DNA of 64,000 bases from assembly GCF_001937065.1 (NCBI RefSeq), contig NZ_MOWR01000002.1:248001-312000 (forward strand), in the 5' to 3' direction. Below are positions 11,194 to 25,118 of this stretch, piece after piece. A model generated the notes under the pieces. The model did no database searches, was not told the DNA's origin, and saw only the letters and a list, made by a program, of their open reading frames with translations. Position 1 is the first letter of the stretch. Each line of letters begins with the position of its first letter. The position numbers and the translations under genes are program-made. This DNA is from Streptococcus sp. 'caviae' (GTDB taxonomy: Bacteria; Bacillota; Bacilli; Lactobacillales; Streptococcaceae).

Positions 11194-12626
11194 TGAAAAT
11201 TTTATTTGTAGCAGCAGAAGGAGCTCCTTTTGCGAAGACTGGCGGATTAGGCGATGTCATCGGGGCATTGCCTAAATCCCTTGTTAAAAACGGAAACGAC
11301 GTCAGTGTCATTCTTCCTTATTATGATGCTGTTGATGCTAAGTTTGGTAGTGAGATAAAGGATCTGTTTTATTTCTTTACCAATGTGGGCTGGCGCCGCG
11401 AGTATGTGGGCATCAAACACATTTTTAAGGATGGAGTTAATTTTTATTTTGTTGACAACAAGCATTATTTCTACCGCGGTCAGGTTTACGGAGAATTTGA
11501 TGACGGGGAACGTTTTGCTTACTTCCAATTGGCCGCCTTAGAAGCCATGGAAAAGATTGATTTTATTCCTGATGTTCTTCATGTGCATGATTATCACACC
11601 GGCATGATTCCTTATCTGCTCAAGGAAAAGTACCATTGGATCAATGCTTATCGGGGAATTAAGACTGTTTTCACCATTCACAATATTGAATTTCAAGGTC
11701 AGTTTAATCCGTCTATGCTGGGAGAACTTTTCGGTGTCGGTGATGAGCGCTACCGCGATGGGACGCTGCGCTGGAATGACTGTTTGAATTGGATGAAAGC
11801 AGGCGTTCTCTATGCTGACCGTGTCACAACAGTGTCGCCAAGCTATGCCAAAGAAATTATGACGCCCGAATTTGGTAAGGGGCTTGATCAGATTATGCGG
11901 ATGGAATCAGGCAAACTGAGCGGTGTCGTCAATGGTATTGACACTGATTTGCTCAATCCGGAAACAGATCCGTATTTAACAGCTCATTTTTCCAAAGACG
12001 ACCTGTCAGGAAAGGCTGCAAACAAGGCAGCCCTGCAGGAACGTGTCGGACTGCCGGTACGTGATGATGTGCCTTTGATTGGCATTGTCTCTCGTTTGAC
12101 AGACCAAAAAGGTTTCAATCTGGTTGTTGATGAGCTCAATACGATTATGCAGCTGGACTTGCAGATTGTCTTACTGGGAACAGGCTATGCTGATTTTGAA
12201 AATGCCTTTTCATGGTTTAGCTACGCTTATCCGGAAAAAATTTCTGCTAACATCACATTCGATTTAGAATTGGCCCAACAGATTTATGCTGCCAGCGATC
12301 TTTTCCTGATGCCCAGCGCCTTTGAACCGTGCGGTCTGTCGCAGATGATGGCTATGCGCTACGGTACGCTGCCTGTGGTGCATGAAGTGGGCGGCCTTCG
12401 CGATACTGTTATTCCTTATAATGAATTTGAAAAAACGGGTACTGGTTTTGGTTTCCAAGACTTTTCAGGCTATTGGCTGACCAAAACACTTGAGACTGCG
12501 CTGGATGTTTATTATAATAAGAAGGAAGACTGGAAAATTTTGCAGCAAAATGCGATGAGCATGGATTTCTCTTGGGATACAGCCAGTCAGGCTTATGAAG
12601 ATCTCTACAAGGAAATAGCAAAATAA
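11193..12626 (+). CDS. glgA: Glycogen synthase (ADP-glucose)
   Basis: A GT5 glycosyltransferase of 477 residues with the ADP-glucose-binding KTGGLGDV at residues 15-22 and the C-terminal [11 protein letters not shown] motif. It extends alpha-1,4-glucan from ADP-glucose. I choose the ATG at 11193, which overlaps the glgD stop and has TTGAGGA upstream. The TTG one codon earlier is less likely. Confidence 0.96.
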   Translation: MKILFVAAEGAPFAKTGGLGDVIGALPKSLVKNGNDVSVILPYYDAVDAKFGSEIKDLFYFFTNVGWRREYVGIKHIFKDGVNFYFVDNKHYFYRGQVYGEFDDGERFAYFQLAALEAMEKIDFIPDVLHVHDYHTGMIPYLLKEKYHWINAYRGIKTVFTIHNIEFQGQFNPSMLGELFGVGDERYRDGTLRWNDCLNWMKAGVLYADRVTTVSPSYAKEIMTPEFGKGLDQIMRMESGKLSGVVNGIDTDLLNPETDPYLTAHFSKDDLSGKAANKAALQERVGLPVRDDVPLIGIVSRLTDQKGFNLVVDELNTIMQLDLQIVLLGTGYADFENAFSWFSYAYPEKISANITFDLELAQQIYAASDLFLMPSAFEPCGLSQMMAMRYGTLPVVHEVGGLRDTVIPYNEFEKTGTGFGFQDFSGYWLTKTLETALDVYYNKKEDWKILQQNAMSMDFSWDTASQAYEDLYKEIAK

Positions 12627-12825
12627 AAAGATAGCAATTGTCCTGCAGCAGCAGGCTTTTGCCTCTTAGGATTCAGTGTTTTCAGCCAGTATAGACTGAC
12701 AGCTCTTAAAGATTTTTTCAGTCAGCAGCAAGTTGCTGCCTGCTCTGACTTTAAAACAGCAGTCAGTCTGTCGGCTGAGAGCACAAATTCTAGCAGTTAT
12801 TGCAGTCTCTTATGAAAGGAAAAAA
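12627..12825 (+). other. glgA-glgP spacer with hairpin potential
   Basis: The only long gap in the glg operon. GCAGCAAGTTGCTGC near 12726-12740 can fold into a small hairpin. No terminator with a U-run and no clear promoter is seen. It may be an mRNA processing site. Confidence 0.3.
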
Positions 12826-15222
12826 ATGCAACTCACAAAAGAAAAATTTATCCGTGATTTCAAAGATACGCTTCATGAAGAACAGCTGATTAAGGTACCT
12901 GATGCCACCCCGACAGAACTTTTTAGTTCGCTGGCAAAGGTTATTCGCAAATATTACACACCGCTTTGGCTGGAAAGAAACCGCAAAATTTCAGAGAATC
13001 ATCAAAAGGTAGCTTATTATTTCTCCATTGAATTTCTTCCCGGCCGGATGCTTGAAACCAATCTGCTGAATCTGGGCATTCTTGATACCGTTAAAGAAGG
13101 TTTTGCCGACTTGGGCATTGATTTTAATGATGTTAAAAATGCTGAGCATGATATGGCTCTGGGTAACGGAGGTTTGGGACGCTTAGCGGCAGCTTTCATG
13201 GATTCGCTGGCAACAACCGGTTATCCTGGCTTTGGTAATGGACTTCGTTATAAATACGGTTTATTCAAACAGCGTATTGTCAATGGCTATCAAACAGAGC
13301 TGCCTGATTCTTGGTTTGGATCGGTCGGCAATGTCTGGGAAACCCGTAAAGACCATGATGCCGTTGAAGTGAAGCTCTTTGGCAATGTAAATCTGCAGGC
13401 CAATGAAGACGGGCGCATTGTTCCTGCCTATGATGGTGCTCAGGTTCTCCGCGCCGTACCTTACGATGTTCCGCAGATTGGTTTTGGCAATGACAATATC
13501 AACAATCTCCGTCTTTGGGACGTTGAAATCCCCGAAGAATATGAGCTTAATTACCCGACATTGAAAGACCGCCGGCGGGTGAAAAATATCACAGCTATTC
13601 TTTATCCGGATGATTCTAATTATGAAGGAAAAGAGCTGCGTTTAATTCAAGAGTACTTCATGACAAGTGCCGGCTTGCAAACCATTATCAAATCTTATCT
13701 GAAACAGGGACGGCCCTTGGAGAAGATTCATGAGAAAATCTCTGTCCACATCAACGATACCCATCCAGCGGTTGCACCGGCTGAGTTTATGCGTCTCTTA
13801 GTTGATGATTACGGTTTAGAGTGGGATCAGGCCTGGGAAACGACGGTACAGACCATGAGTTATACCAATCACACCATTCTTTCAGAAGCCTTGGAAAAAT
13901 GGGATGCCGGACTTTTCAAAAATGTCCTGCCGCGCGTTTACCAGATTATTCTCGAAATTGACAATCGATTTGTTGCCAGTCTGGCACAAAAAGGCATTGA
14001 TCCGCATATTATTGAAAACACCCGGATTGTAAAAGACAATCAGATTCATATGGCTAATCTTGCTATTATCGGCGGCCATTCTGTAAACGGCGTGGCAAAA
14101 CTCCATACAGAGCTGCTTAAAGAAGATACTCTGCATGATTTTTACACGCTCTATCCGGGTAAATTTAATAATAAGACCAATGGCATTGTCCAACGCCGGT
14201 GGACACAGATTGCAGCACCGGAATTATCGGCAGCAATTGACCAAACCATCGGCAAGGGCTGGCGTACAGACATTCACGAGCTCAGAAAGCTGAATGACTT
14301 TGCTGATGATAAAGAAGTTCTCAACACCTTCTACCGCGTTAAACAGGATTCCAAGGTGAAGCTGGCTGCCTATATCAAAGAAACGACCGGTATTGAAGTA
14401 TCGACCGATGCCATCTTTGATGTTCAGGTCAAACGGCTCCACGCCTACAAGCGTCAGCTGCTCAATGTTTTGCATATTGTCAAACTTTACTGGGATTTAA
14501 AGGATAATCCTAATCTTGATCTTGTTCCCCGTGTCTTTATCTTTGGTGCCAAGGCAGCACCGGGTTACCATTTCGCCAAATCTGTCATTAAAGTTATTAA
14601 CGAATTGGCTAATCTTATTAACAACGATGAAAGCCTTCAAGGTAAACTTAAAGTTGTCTTTCTTGAAAACTATAATGTCAGTTTAGCAGAGCTGATTATC
14701 CCGGCTGCCAATGTTTCTGAACAGATTTCATTGGCTTCCAAGGAAGCATCGGGAACATCCAACATGAAGTTCATGATGACAGGTGCTATTACCTTAGCAA
14801 CGCTTGATGGTGCTAATATTGAAATTAAGGATGAAGTCGGTGATGATAACATTGTCATATTCGGAATGAACAAGGATGATGTGTACAGTCACTATCGCAA
14901 TCATGATTATTATTCGCGCGGTGTTTATGAGTCTAACCCGGTCATTAAGCGCGTGGTTGATACCTTTATCAATGGAACAATTCTAAACTGTCAAAGCGAA
15001 GGCGCAGAAATTTACGAAGCTCTCATTACGCATAATGATGAGTACTTCCTGCTTGAGGATTTCACTTCTTATGTGGAAGCGCAGGAAAAAATTGATGCTC
15101 TCTACCGTGACCGTGAAGGTTGGGCTCGCATGAGTCTGCGCAACATTGCTAATTCTGATAAATTTACCTCTGATGATACCATCACAGAGTATGCTAAAGA
15201 TATTTGGCAATTAGAAAAATAA
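12826..15222 (+). CDS. glgP: Glycogen/maltodextrin phosphorylase
   Basis: A GT35 phosphorylase that releases glucose-1-phosphate from alpha-1,4-glucan. The pyridoxal-phosphate lysine lies in GTSNMKFMMTG (K648), and the N-terminal GNGGLGRLAA motif is intact. An upstream ATG at 12733 is in frame, but the start at 12826 has GAAAGGA in front and gives the normal N-terminus (MQLTKEKF), leaving 798 residues. It is last in the operon, so synthesis and breakdown enzymes share one transcript. Confidence 0.94.
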   Translation: MQLTKEKFIRDFKDTLHEEQLIKVPDATPTELFSSLAKVIRKYYTPLWLERNRKISENHQKVAYYFSIEFLPGRMLETNLLNLGILDTVKEGFADLGIDFNDVKNAEHDMALGNGGLGRLAAAFMDSLATTGYPGFGNGLRYKYGLFKQRIVNGYQTELPDSWFGSVGNVWETRKDHDAVEVKLFGNVNLQANEDGRIVPAYDGAQVLRAVPYDVPQIGFGNDNINNLRLWDVEIPEEYELNYPTLKDRRRVKNITAILYPDDSNYEGKELRLIQEYFMTSAGLQTIIKSYLKQGRPLEKIHEKISVHINDTHPAVAPAEFMRLLVDDYGLEWDQAWETTVQTMSYTNHTILSEALEKWDAGLFKNVLPRVYQIILEIDNRFVASLAQKGIDPHIIENTRIVKDNQIHMANLAIIGGHSVNGVAKLHTELLKEDTLHDFYTLYPGKFNNKTNGIVQRRWTQIAAPELSAAIDQTIGKGWRTDIHELRKLNDFADDKEVLNTFYRVKQDSKVKLAAYIKETTGIEVSTDAIFDVQVKRLHAYKRQLLNVLHIVKLYWDLKDNPNLDLVPRVFIFGAKAAPGYHFAKSVIKVINELANLINNDESLQGKLKVVFLENYNVSLAELIIPAANVSEQISLASKEASGTSNMKFMMTGAITLATLDGANIEIKDEVGDDNIVIFGMNKDDVYSHYRNHDYYSRGVYESNPVIKRVVDTFINGTILNCQSEGAEIYEALITHNDEYFLLEDFTSYVEAQEKIDALYRDREGWARMSLRNIANSDKFTSDDTITEYAKDIWQLEK

Positions 15223-15231
15223 GCCTTCCCA

Positions 15232-15290
15232 AAGAGGGCGGGACAGTAAATTCTAAGTTTTTGACGGAATTTGCTCCCGTTCTCTTTTTT
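15232..15290 (+). terminator. Terminator of the glg operon
   Basis: GAGGGCGGGACAGTAAATTC (about 15234-15253) pairs with GAATTTGCTCCCGTTCTC (about 15267-15284), followed by TTTTTT. This hairpin type (GGGACAG...TCCCGTTCTC) is frequent in streptococci. Confidence 0.8.
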
Positions 15291-15451
15291 GCTGCCAATT
15301 TAATCCGGCAAAATCAGCAGCTGTGCTCATTTTCAGTTTAAAAATGCCGGGTCGTAAATCCCCATTTGGCTTCTTTTTTGTGACTGAAAAAGGATGTTCG
15401 GAAAGGCTTAAATTTAAAGGTCAGGAAAGCGCAAACAATTTGTGGTTTTCG

Positions 15452-15480
15452 TTGACAAACACTGAAAATAGGAATAAACT
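15452..15480 (+). promoter_or_regulatory. Promoter of the atp operon
   Basis: TTGACA (15452-15457), 17 bases, TAAACT (15475-15480), 35 bases before the atpE start. The region 15291-15451 shows nothing else that I can name. Confidence 0.75.
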
Positions 15481-15514
15481 AAACAAGTAAAAAAATTTAA
15501 AAGGAGAATTCAAA

Positions 15515-15715
15515 ATGAATTTAGGTATTATGGCTCTTGGCTTGGCCTGTTTTGGTGCTAGTTTGGCAGAAGGTTACTTGGTCGCTAACTTGTTTAAAGC
15601 AGCCGCTCGTCAGCCTGAAATTATCGGTCAGTTAAGAACGCTTATGATTCTGGGTGTTGCCTTTATTGAAGGTACTTTCTTCGTTACCCTTGGTATGACA
15701 CTTATTCTTAGATAA
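15515..15715 (+). CDS. atpE: F1Fo ATP synthase subunit c
   Basis: The 66-residue, two-helix proteolipid forms the rotating Fo ring. The proton-carrying carboxylate is E52 in AFIEGTFF, and the polar loop contains ARQPE. AAAGGAG precedes the start. As in other streptococci the c gene comes before the a gene, the reverse of the usual bacterial order. In acid-producing streptococci this enzyme mainly pumps protons out at the cost of ATP. Confidence 0.95.
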   Translation: MNLGIMALGLACFGASLAEGYLVANLFKAAARQPEIIGQLRTLMILGVAFIEGTFFVTLGMTLILR

Positions 15716-15755
15716 AGGGTTTGTGTCCTGCCTATTTAGAAAAGGGGGGAGTTAG

Positions 15756-16460
15756 TTGGAATCAAACACACCAACAATTAGCATTGGACCGGTAACATTT
15801 GATTTGACCTTACTTGCCATGTCTCTTTTGACAGTTGCTGCTGTCTTTGGATTTGTCTTTTGGGCTAGCCGTCATATGACACTAAAGCCTAAGGGCAAAC
15901 AAAATGTCTTAGAATATCTCTATGATTTTGTAACAGGAATTGCTAAGGAAAATTTAGGTGAAGAAAACGGGAAGCGCTATTCGCTTTTCCTGTTTACTTT
16001 GTTCACTTTTATCGCTTTTGCTAATAATCTGGGATTAATGAGCAGGGTTGAAACAAATGAGTATAATCTCTGGACATCACCTACTGCTAATATGATGTAT
16101 GACTTTGCTCTGGCCATTTTTGTGACCATCATTGTCCATGCTGAAGGTATCAGACGCCGCGGTATAAAAAACTATTTAAAAGCTTTTGTTACCCCTATCG
16201 GCCTGACACCGATGAACTTATTAGAAGAAGTCACGAACTTAGCTTCTCTTGCTTTGCGTCTCTATGGGAATATTTATGCGGGAGAAGTGGTCACAGGTCT
16301 TATTTTAAAAATGGTTGATGTTAGTGTTTTTGTCTCTCCTGTTGCCCTTGCTCTTAATCTGGTCTGGACGGCTTTTTCTGTCTTTATCTCATGTTTGCAA
16401 GGTTATGTTTTCACCCTGTTGACGTCTATATATTTGAGTAAAAAGGTTAATGGAGAGTAA
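15756..16460 (+). CDS. atpB: F1Fo ATP synthase subunit a
   Basis: A 234-residue membrane subunit that forms the proton half-channels against the c ring. The essential arginine lies in [10 protein letters not shown] and a conserved polar helix follows. Translation starts at TTG (15756): a purine-rich GGGGGGA ends six bases upstream, and no ATG exists in the right place. Confidence 0.93.
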   Translation: MESNTPTISIGPVTFDLTLLAMSLLTVAAVFGFVFWASRHMTLKPKGKQNVLEYLYDFVTGIAKENLGEENGKRYSLFLFTLFTFIAFANNLGLMSRVETNEYNLWTSPTANMMYDFALAIFVTIIVHAEGIRRRGIKNYLKAFVTPIGLTPMNLLEEVTNLASLALRLYGNIYAGEVVTGLILKMVDVSVFVSPVALALNLVWTAFSVFISCLQGYVFTLLTSIYLSKKVNGE

Positions 16461-16473
16461 GAAAGGAGAATAA

Positions 16474-16968
16474 ATGTCGGTATCAGTTGGTCAATTTATC
16501 GGAAATTTTATTATTGCTACAGGGTCTTTTGTTCTGCTGTTTGTTCTTCTTAAAAAATTTGCCTGGTCTCAAATTACTGCTATTTTTCAGGCTCGGGAAG
16601 AAAAGATTTCAAAAGACATCGACGATGCCCAAAACGCGCGTCAGAATGCCCAGACTTTGGAAAACAAGCGTCAGGCTGAGCTCAATCAGGCTAAGGATGA
16701 AGCTGTTCAAATTATTGAAAATGCCAAAGAAACGGGCAAAGCTCAGGAGGCTAAGATTGTCACAGAAGCCCATGAAGAAGTCGGTCGTCTCAAGGACAAG
16801 GCTAATCAGGACATTGCTACCAGCAAGGCAGAAGCACTGTCAAGTGTCAGAGCAGATGTCGCTGATCTCAGTGTTCTTTTAGCTGAAAAAATCATGGCAA
16901 AAAATCTTGATAAAACGGCTCAGAGCGACCTGATTGACAGTTACTTAGACAAGCTGGGAGATGCCTAA
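16474..16968 (+). CDS. atpF: F1Fo ATP synthase subunit b
   Basis: The 164-residue peripheral stalk subunit has one N-terminal membrane helix (about 8-27), then a long charged helix rich in Ala, Gln, Glu and Lys that dimerises. It starts after GAAAGGAG, 13 bases behind atpB. Its stop codon overlaps the atpH ATG (TAATG). Confidence 0.94.
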   Translation: MSVSVGQFIGNFIIATGSFVLLFVLLKKFAWSQITAIFQAREEKISKDIDDAQNARQNAQTLENKRQAELNQAKDEAVQIIENAKETGKAQEAKIVTEAHEEVGRLKDKANQDIATSKAEALSSVRADVADLSVLLAEKIMAKNLDKTAQSDLIDSYLDKLGDA

Positions 16969-17504
16969 TGGATAAGAAAACGCAGGCTTTAACAGAAACC
17001 TATGCAAAAAGTCTCGTAGATGTGGCGGTTGAAAAAAATGCAACAGCAGCTGTCTATGATGATGTTAAATCTATTTTAAGTGTCCTTGATGATAACAAAG
17101 TGCAGAATTTCCTAGCCAGCACGGCTGTCAGCCTGTCTGAGAAGGCTCGTTTGGTCAGGTTATTTCAAGAGTCTGGTTCAGATTACATGAACAATTTTCT
17201 TGAGATAATTCTGCACAATGAGCGCCAGAGCTTGCTTAAGCCGATTATGGAAGAGGTTTTAAAAGAGCTCAGCATCAAAACGCAGACTTTTGACATTGAG
17301 GTGACAGCGGCCGTTGCTTTGTCAGACAGCCAAAAAGAACGGCTGGCTGCATTGGCTGAAAAGAAATTCGACTTGACCAAGCGAGAATTCATCGAACATA
17401 TCGATGAAGAGCTCATTGGCGGCTTTGTCCTCAAGGCGAATAACAAGGTAATTGACACTAGTATTCGCAGCCAATTACAAGAATTAAAAATGAATTTGAA
17501 ATAG
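16968..17504 (+). CDS. atpH: F1Fo ATP synthase subunit delta
   Basis: The 178-residue OSCP/delta subunit joins the b stalk to the top of the alpha-beta head. It ends in the family's ELIGGFVLKANNKVIDTSIRSQL region. It is translationally coupled to atpF by a one-base overlap. Confidence 0.94.
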   Translation: MDKKTQALTETYAKSLVDVAVEKNATAAVYDDVKSILSVLDDNKVQNFLASTAVSLSEKARLVRLFQESGSDYMNNFLEIILHNERQSLLKPIMEEVLKELSIKTQTFDIEVTAAVALSDSQKERLAALAEKKFDLTKREFIEHIDEELIGGFVLKANNKVIDTSIRSQLQELKMNLK

Positions 17505-17516
17505 AAAGTGGTGTGA

Positions 17517-19025
<1,509 letters not shown>

Positions 19026-19042
19026 TACAGGAGGGATCTAAT

Positions 19043-19921
19043 ATGGCAGGCTCTCTTAGTGAAATTAAAGTGAGAATTACGTCAACGCAAAAGACCGGGA
19101 AGATTACCAGCGCCATGAAAATGGTCTCTTCTGCCAAATTGGTGAAGTCTGAACAGGCCGCTAAGAATTTTCAAGTTTATGCTTCTAAAATTCGTCAGAT
19201 TACAACAGACCTGCTGCATTCGGACCTCACCAAGGGATCGACGAATCCTATGCTGATATCGCGGCCGATTAAAAAGACAGCCTATATCGTCATCACTTCT
19301 GATAAGGGCTTGGTTGGAGCTTACAATTCAACCATCCTCAAGGCTGTTATGGATACTATCAAGGATTACCATCCGGATGGCAGCGATTATACCATTATTT
19401 CTATCGGCGGCATGGGTTCTGATTTTTTCAAGGCCCGCAATATTCCTGTTGCCTTTGAATTGCGCGGCTTGGAAGACAATCCGAGTTTTGAAGAAGTTAA
19501 CCGGATTATTTCAAAATCGGTTGAAATGTACAAAAATGAAATCTTTGATGAACTCTATGTTTGTTACACCCATCATATCAACAGTCTGACCAGTCAGGTG
19601 CGTGTGGAAAAGATGCTTCCTATTTCGGATTTGGATGCAGACGAAGCGAGCGAAGGCAATGTTACTGGCTTCGAATTGGAACCCAACCGGGAAGCGATTT
19701 TAGAACAGCTTTTGCCTCAGTATGCTGAAAGCCTGATTTACGGGGCTATTATTGATGCGAAAACAGCAGAGCATGCGGCAGGCATGACAGCCATGCAGAC
19801 AGCGACAGACAATGCTGATAAGGTCATTAAAGATTTAACCAAATTATACAATCGTGTGCGTCAGGCCGCGATTACACAAGAAATTACAGAGATTGTCGCG
19901 GGAGCCAACGCCCTGGATTAA
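19043..19921 (+). CDS. atpG: F1Fo ATP synthase subunit gamma
   Basis: The 292-residue central shaft turns the c ring against the alpha-beta head. It has the paired N- and C-terminal helices of the family (start [20 protein letters not shown], end [18 protein letters not shown]). AGGAGGG precedes the start. It is followed by an unusual 374-base gap before atpD. Confidence 0.95.
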   Translation: MAGSLSEIKVRITSTQKTGKITSAMKMVSSAKLVKSEQAAKNFQVYASKIRQITTDLLHSDLTKGSTNPMLISRPIKKTAYIVITSDKGLVGAYNSTILKAVMDTIKDYHPDGSDYTIISIGGMGSDFFKARNIPVAFELRGLEDNPSFEEVNRIISKSVEMYKNEIFDELYVCYTHHINSLTSQVRVEKMLPISDLDADEASEGNVTGFELEPNREAILEQLLPQYAESLIYGAIIDAKTAEHAAGMTAMQTATDNADKVIKDLTKLYNRVRQAAITQEITEIVAGANALD

Positions 19922-21702
<1,781 letters not shown>

Positions 21703-21714
21703 TGAGGTGATCCA

Positions 21715-22131
21715 ATGGCAGAAATGACTGTACAAATCGTAACGCCCGACGGCTTAAAATACGACCATCACGCTAAGTTTATTCTGGTAAAAACGCCCGA
21801 TGGGGAAATGGGGATCTTAGCTAATCATGAAAATTTGATGGCACCGCTGGAAGTTCACGAAATGAAAATCAGACGCATTGATGATGACAAGCATGTGGAC
21901 TGGGTGGCAGTCAATGGCGGCATTATTGAGATTAAAAATAATATTGTCACTATTGTTGCGGACTCGGCTGAACGCGAGCGCGATATTGATGTCTCCAGAG
22001 CTGAGCGGGCTAAAATTCGGGCTGAAAAAGAAATTGAAGAAGCCAAAGAGCAGCATCGTATTGATGAAGTACAGCGTGCTCAGGTTGCTCTCAGACGTGC
22101 CCTTAATCGTATCAATGTCGGCTCCAAATAG
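21715..22131 (+). CDS. atpC: F1Fo ATP synthase subunit epsilon
   Basis: A 138-residue subunit with an N-terminal beta sandwich and a C-terminal helical hairpin rich in Arg and Glu. It links the shaft to the c ring and inhibits hydrolysis. It starts after GAGGTGATCC, 12 bases behind atpD, and closes the operon. Confidence 0.95.
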   Translation: MAEMTVQIVTPDGLKYDHHAKFILVKTPDGEMGILANHENLMAPLEVHEMKIRRIDDDKHVDWVAVNGGIIEIKNNIVTIVADSAERERDIDVSRAERAKIRAEKEIEEAKEQHRIDEVQRAQVALRRALNRINVGSK

Positions 22132-22148
22132 TAGGATGAACAACTTAG

Positions 22149-22184
22149 AAAAGGCGGCTATGACGGCTGTCTTTTTCTGTTTTT
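22149..22184 (+). terminator. Terminator of the atp operon
   Basis: AAAAGGCGGC (22149-22158) pairs with GCTGTCTTTT (22166-22175) using two G-U pairs, followed by TTCTGTTTTT. Confidence 0.65.
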
Positions 22185-22321
22185 ACCGCATGCAGGAGAA
22201 GGAGAGGAAAAACCTTGCCCAGATCTTTAAACGTCTGGCAGAATTCAGCCGTTTTTGATGGTTTTTAGCTGTGAGCTGAAAATCTTTGTTTTTCTAAGTT
22301 CAGTCCGCTCCTCTTTTTTGA

Positions 22322-22327
22322 TATAAT
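22322..22327 (+). promoter_or_regulatory. -10 box just before the DUF1146 gene
   Basis: TATAAT is followed by only AGATTT before the ATG at 22334, so transcription would begin at about the start codon. Confidence 0.5.
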
Positions 22328-22333
22328 AGATTT

Positions 22334-22567
22334 ATGAATATTTTAAATGATGCTGTGATGCTGATGAGTCACTTAATTTTTATTGCTATTTTTTATCATT
22401 TGCTCATCCATCTGTTTGATTGGGGAAAAATTATTAAGAGCAGCGCTGAAAATGTGAGCCGCTTAAAATTGTTTTTATTATTTGTCAGTATTGCGGTAGG
22501 TTATATGGTCAGCACCTTTATTTGGTCTATCATTTCCTTGAGTCAGGATCTCTTTTTTGCGGTCTAA
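22334..22567 (+). CDS. DUF1146 (YwzB-like) small membrane protein
   Basis: A 77-residue protein with two membrane helices (about 10-28 and 45-68) and the DUF1146 pattern with GYMVSTFIW in helix 2. Its function is unknown. In streptococci and bacilli the family is usually encoded between the ATP synthase operon and murA, as here. No Shine-Dalgarno is present and the -10 box lies six bases before the ATG, so the message may be leaderless. Confidence 0.75.
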   Translation: MNILNDAVMLMSHLIFIAIFYHLLIHLFDWGKIIKSSAENVSRLKLFLLFVSIAVGYMVSTFIWSIISLSQDLFFAV

Positions 22568-22571
22568 ATAA

Positions 22572-22599
22572 TTGTCTTCATAATTTATTATGGTATAAT
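22572..22599 (+). promoter_or_regulatory. Promoter of murA-epuA-endA
   Basis: TTGTCT (22572-22577), 16 bases, TATAAT (22594-22599) with an upstream TGG extension. Confidence 0.65.
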
Positions 22600-22631
22600 G
22601 CAAGAATATAATATAGTGAATGGAGAAATTT

Positions 22632-23903
22632 GTGGATAAAATTATTATTGAAGGCGGTCAAACGCAGCTTAAAGGTGATGTTATTATCGAGGGGGCTAAA
22701 AATGCTGTTTTGCCCCTTTTAGCAGCTGCTATTTTGCCGACAGAAGGACAGACGCTTTTGGAAAATGTACCAATTCTGTCAGATGTATTTACAATGAATA
22801 ATGTTGTACGCGGTCTCAATGTCAAAGTGGATTTTGACGAGGCTAACAATCAGGTCTTGCTTGATGCGACAGGGGACATTCTTGATGTGGCTCCGTATGA
22901 GTATGTCAGCCAGATGCGTGCTTCAATCGTTGTTTTAGGGCCTATTTTGGCCAGAAACGGGCATGCTAAGGTTTCTATGCCGGGAGGCTGCACAATCGGA
23001 AGCCGCCCTATTGACCTGCATCTTAAAGGCTTAGAAGCTATGGGCGCTAAGATTGAGCAGGCTGGCGGTGATATTACAGCCAGTGCTGACCGTCTAAGGG
23101 GCGCAAATATTTACATGGACTTTCCAAGTGTCGGTGCAACGCAAAATTTGATGATGGCTGCGACCTTGGCAGAAGGAACGACGATTATTGAAAATGCTGC
23201 GCGCGAGCCCGAAATTGTTGATTTGGCTAACCTTCTCAATAAAATGGGAGCTAGAGTCATCGGTGCAGGAACTGAAACCCTAACCATTATCGGTGTTGAC
23301 AAGATGCATGGTGCTAGACACAGCGTTGTTCAGGATCGCATTGAGGCAGGGACTTTCATGGTAGCAGCTGCCATGACCAGCGGCAATGTCTTGATCAGAG
23401 ATGCTGTCTGGGAGCATAATCGTCCGCTCATTTCTAAGTTAAGAGAAATGGGAGTGCAGGTCACTGAAGAAGACGAAGGAATTCGAGTGGTCTCTGATGT
23501 GACTAAGTTAAAACCAGTCACTGTTAAGACCATGCCGCATCCCGGTTTTCCAACAGATATGCAGGCTCAGTTTACAGCCTTGATGGCCGTAGTTCCAGGT
23601 GAATCTACCATGATTGAAACCGTCTTTGAAAATCGTTTTCAGCATTTGGAAGAAATGCGCCGGATGGGGCTGACATCGGAAATTTTACGGGATACTGCTA
23701 TGATTCACGGTGGCCGCCGGCTTCAAGGAGCACAGGTGATGTCAACCGATCTGCGTGCCAGTGCTGCGCTTATCTTGACAGGTATGGTGGCTGAGGGCCG
23801 TACGATTGTCGGCAATTTGAATCATTTGGATCGCGGTTACTTTCAATTTCATGAAAAATTAGCCCAACTTGGTGCAGCAATTCAGCGTGTTAATGGAGAC
23901 TGA
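22632..23903 (+). CDS. murA: UDP-N-acetylglucosamine 1-carboxyvinyltransferase
   Basis: This enzyme transfers enolpyruvate from PEP to UDP-GlcNAc, the first committed step of peptidoglycan synthesis in the cytoplasm, and is the target of fosfomycin. The reactive cysteine lies in [14 protein letters not shown] (C120). I choose GTG at 22632 because TGGAGAAA ends four bases before it and the protein then begins [11 protein letters not shown]. An in-frame ATG 12 bases upstream overlaps that Shine-Dalgarno. The length is 423 residues. Streptococci usually carry two murA paralogues. Confidence 0.93.
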   Translation: MDKIIIEGGQTQLKGDVIIEGAKNAVLPLLAAAILPTEGQTLLENVPILSDVFTMNNVVRGLNVKVDFDEANNQVLLDATGDILDVAPYEYVSQMRASIVVLGPILARNGHAKVSMPGGCTIGSRPIDLHLKGLEAMGAKIEQAGGDITASADRLRGANIYMDFPSVGATQNLMMAATLAEGTTIIENAAREPEIVDLANLLNKMGARVIGAGTETLTIIGVDKMHGARHSVVQDRIEAGTFMVAAAMTSGNVLIRDAVWEHNRPLISKLREMGVQVTEEDEGIRVVSDVTKLKPVTVKTMPHPGFPTDMQAQFTALMAVVPGESTMIETVFENRFQHLEEMRRMGLTSEILRDTAMIHGGRRLQGAQVMSTDLRASAALILTGMVAEGRTIVGNLNHLDRGYFQFHEKLAQLGAAIQRVNGD

Positions 23904-23905
23904 CA

Positions 23906-24094
23906 ATGAACAGCGGATGGAAATATGTTCGTAATCAACTGGCTTTTGTTATTCTGATAGCTCTTTTGTGCTGTATTTTTTTAGCAGCCGGGCTGATGAT
24001 TGGCTACAGTTTCATCGGCGAAGGCAAGAATCCCCTGTCTATTTTATCCTGGGATAAGTGGCAGTCGCTGATTGATAAATTTACAGGAAAGTAA
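23906..24094 (+). CDS. epuA: EpuA-like small membrane protein (DUF/PF11772)
   Basis: A 62-residue protein with one central membrane helix (about 12-36) and short polar ends. Position and sequence match EpuA, the small protein encoded before endA in pneumococcus; databases label the family 'DNA-directed RNA polymerase subunit beta', which the sequence does not support. GGAGACTGACA leads into the ATG two bases after murA, so it is cotranscribed. Its function is unknown. Confidence 0.75.
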   Translation: MNSGWKYVRNQLAFVILIALLCCIFLAAGLMIGYSFIGEGKNPLSILSWDKWQSLIDKFTGK

Positions 24095-24137
24095 AAAGTA
24101 GGGCCTCCCTGCTTTTTTACTGGCATATTGAGGATAA

Positions 24138-25034
24138 ATGAGGAAGGTTATGGCGAGAAGGAATTACAGGTCCAAGAAAAAAGAAACCAAATTACTGATT
24201 TCTCTGGCAGCAGCATTGCTCCTGCTGCTTTTGACCTATATTGCGACTGATGAGCGCATTGCTGACAGCAATCCAATAAAACAGGTGGCTCAGCTGGTGA
24301 CTGGCAAGAAGCAGTCTCCAAGGATTCCCTCAAACGGTTCTCAAAGCAATCAAACAGCGCCCAGTCAAGAGCTGGCGAATACGGTCTTAACACCCTCTGT
24401 CAAAAAATCGCTGGGCTCTCAGATTGAATGGAACGGCAGCGGTGCTTTTATCATCAATCATAACAAGACTAATCTTAAAGCTGATGTTGCCAGTCTCCCT
24501 TATGCTAACAATAAAACCAAAACAGTACAGGGAGAGACCGTTCCGACAGTAGCTAATGCACTTTTGACCAAGGCAACGCGCCAGTACAGAAACCGCGCGG
24601 AAACGGGAAATGGAACAACCGACTGGGAACCTGCCGGCTGGCATCAGCTCTATAGACTGAGCGGTGACTATGATCATGCTGTTGACCGCGGACACTTACT
24701 GGGTTATGCTTTGGTCGGCGGTTTAAAGGGCTTTGATGCTTCAACGAGCAATCCTGAGAATGTAGCAACCCAAACGGCTTGGTCTAATCAAGCCAGCAGC
24801 TCGAATTCAACCGGGCAAAATTATTATGAAACGATGATCAGAAGAGCTCTGGACCGCCGCAAGCGTGTTCGCTACCGCGTAACTCTCCTGTACGAGGGCA
24901 ATAATATTTTAGCAAGCGGCAGCCATTTAGAGGCCAAATCTTCTGATGGCAGTTTAGAGTTTAATGTATTCATTCCAAATGTTCAGAGCGGTTTGACCTT
25001 TGATTATGCTACAGGTCAGGTTAGGACTAATTGA
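24138..25034 (+). CDS. endA: Membrane-anchored DNA/RNA non-specific endonuclease EndA
   Basis: A 298-residue beta-beta-alpha metal nuclease with the DRGH motif at residues 183-186. An uncleaved signal anchor (about residues 17-36) holds it at the membrane with the catalytic domain outside. In pneumococcus EndA degrades one strand of incoming DNA during transformation and can also cut host DNA traps. Two ATGs are possible (24138 and 24150), each with a GAGGA-type site; the second gives [12 protein letters not shown]. The gene closes the murA-epuA-endA transcript. Confidence 0.88.
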   Translation: MRKVMARRNYRSKKKETKLLISLAAALLLLLLTYIATDERIADSNPIKQVAQLVTGKKQSPRIPSNGSQSNQTAPSQELANTVLTPSVKKSLGSQIEWNGSGAFIINHNKTNLKADVASLPYANNKTKTVQGETVPTVANALLTKATRQYRNRAETGNGTTDWEPAGWHQLYRLSGDYDHAVDRGHLLGYALVGGLKGFDASTSNPENVATQTAWSNQASSSNSTGQNYYETMIRRALDRRKRVRYRVTLLYEGNNILASGSHLEAKSSDGSLEFNVFIPNVQSGLTFDYATGQVRTN

Positions 25035-25042
25035 AGATCAAA

Positions 25043-25089
25043 AAAAGTGCCGGATTAACAGAGATCATCACTGTTAGTCCGGCACTTTT
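25043..25089. terminator. Bidirectional terminator between endA and the glutamate ABC operon
   Basis: AAAAGTGCCGGATTAACAG pairs with CTGTTAGTCCGGCACTTTT, a nearly perfect 19-bp stem between convergent genes. Confidence 0.9.
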
Positions 25090-25118
25090 AGTGTAATTGA
25101 AAATGAAGATTGTATTTT

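Noticed and set aside
22136..22258. 40-residue frame after atpC
   Set aside because: It covers the atp terminator hairpin and lacks a Shine-Dalgarno and recognisable features.
24138..24150. A frameshift or double start at endA
   Set aside because: Two in-frame ATGs with adjacent purine-rich sites are seen, but both give the same protein apart from four residues.
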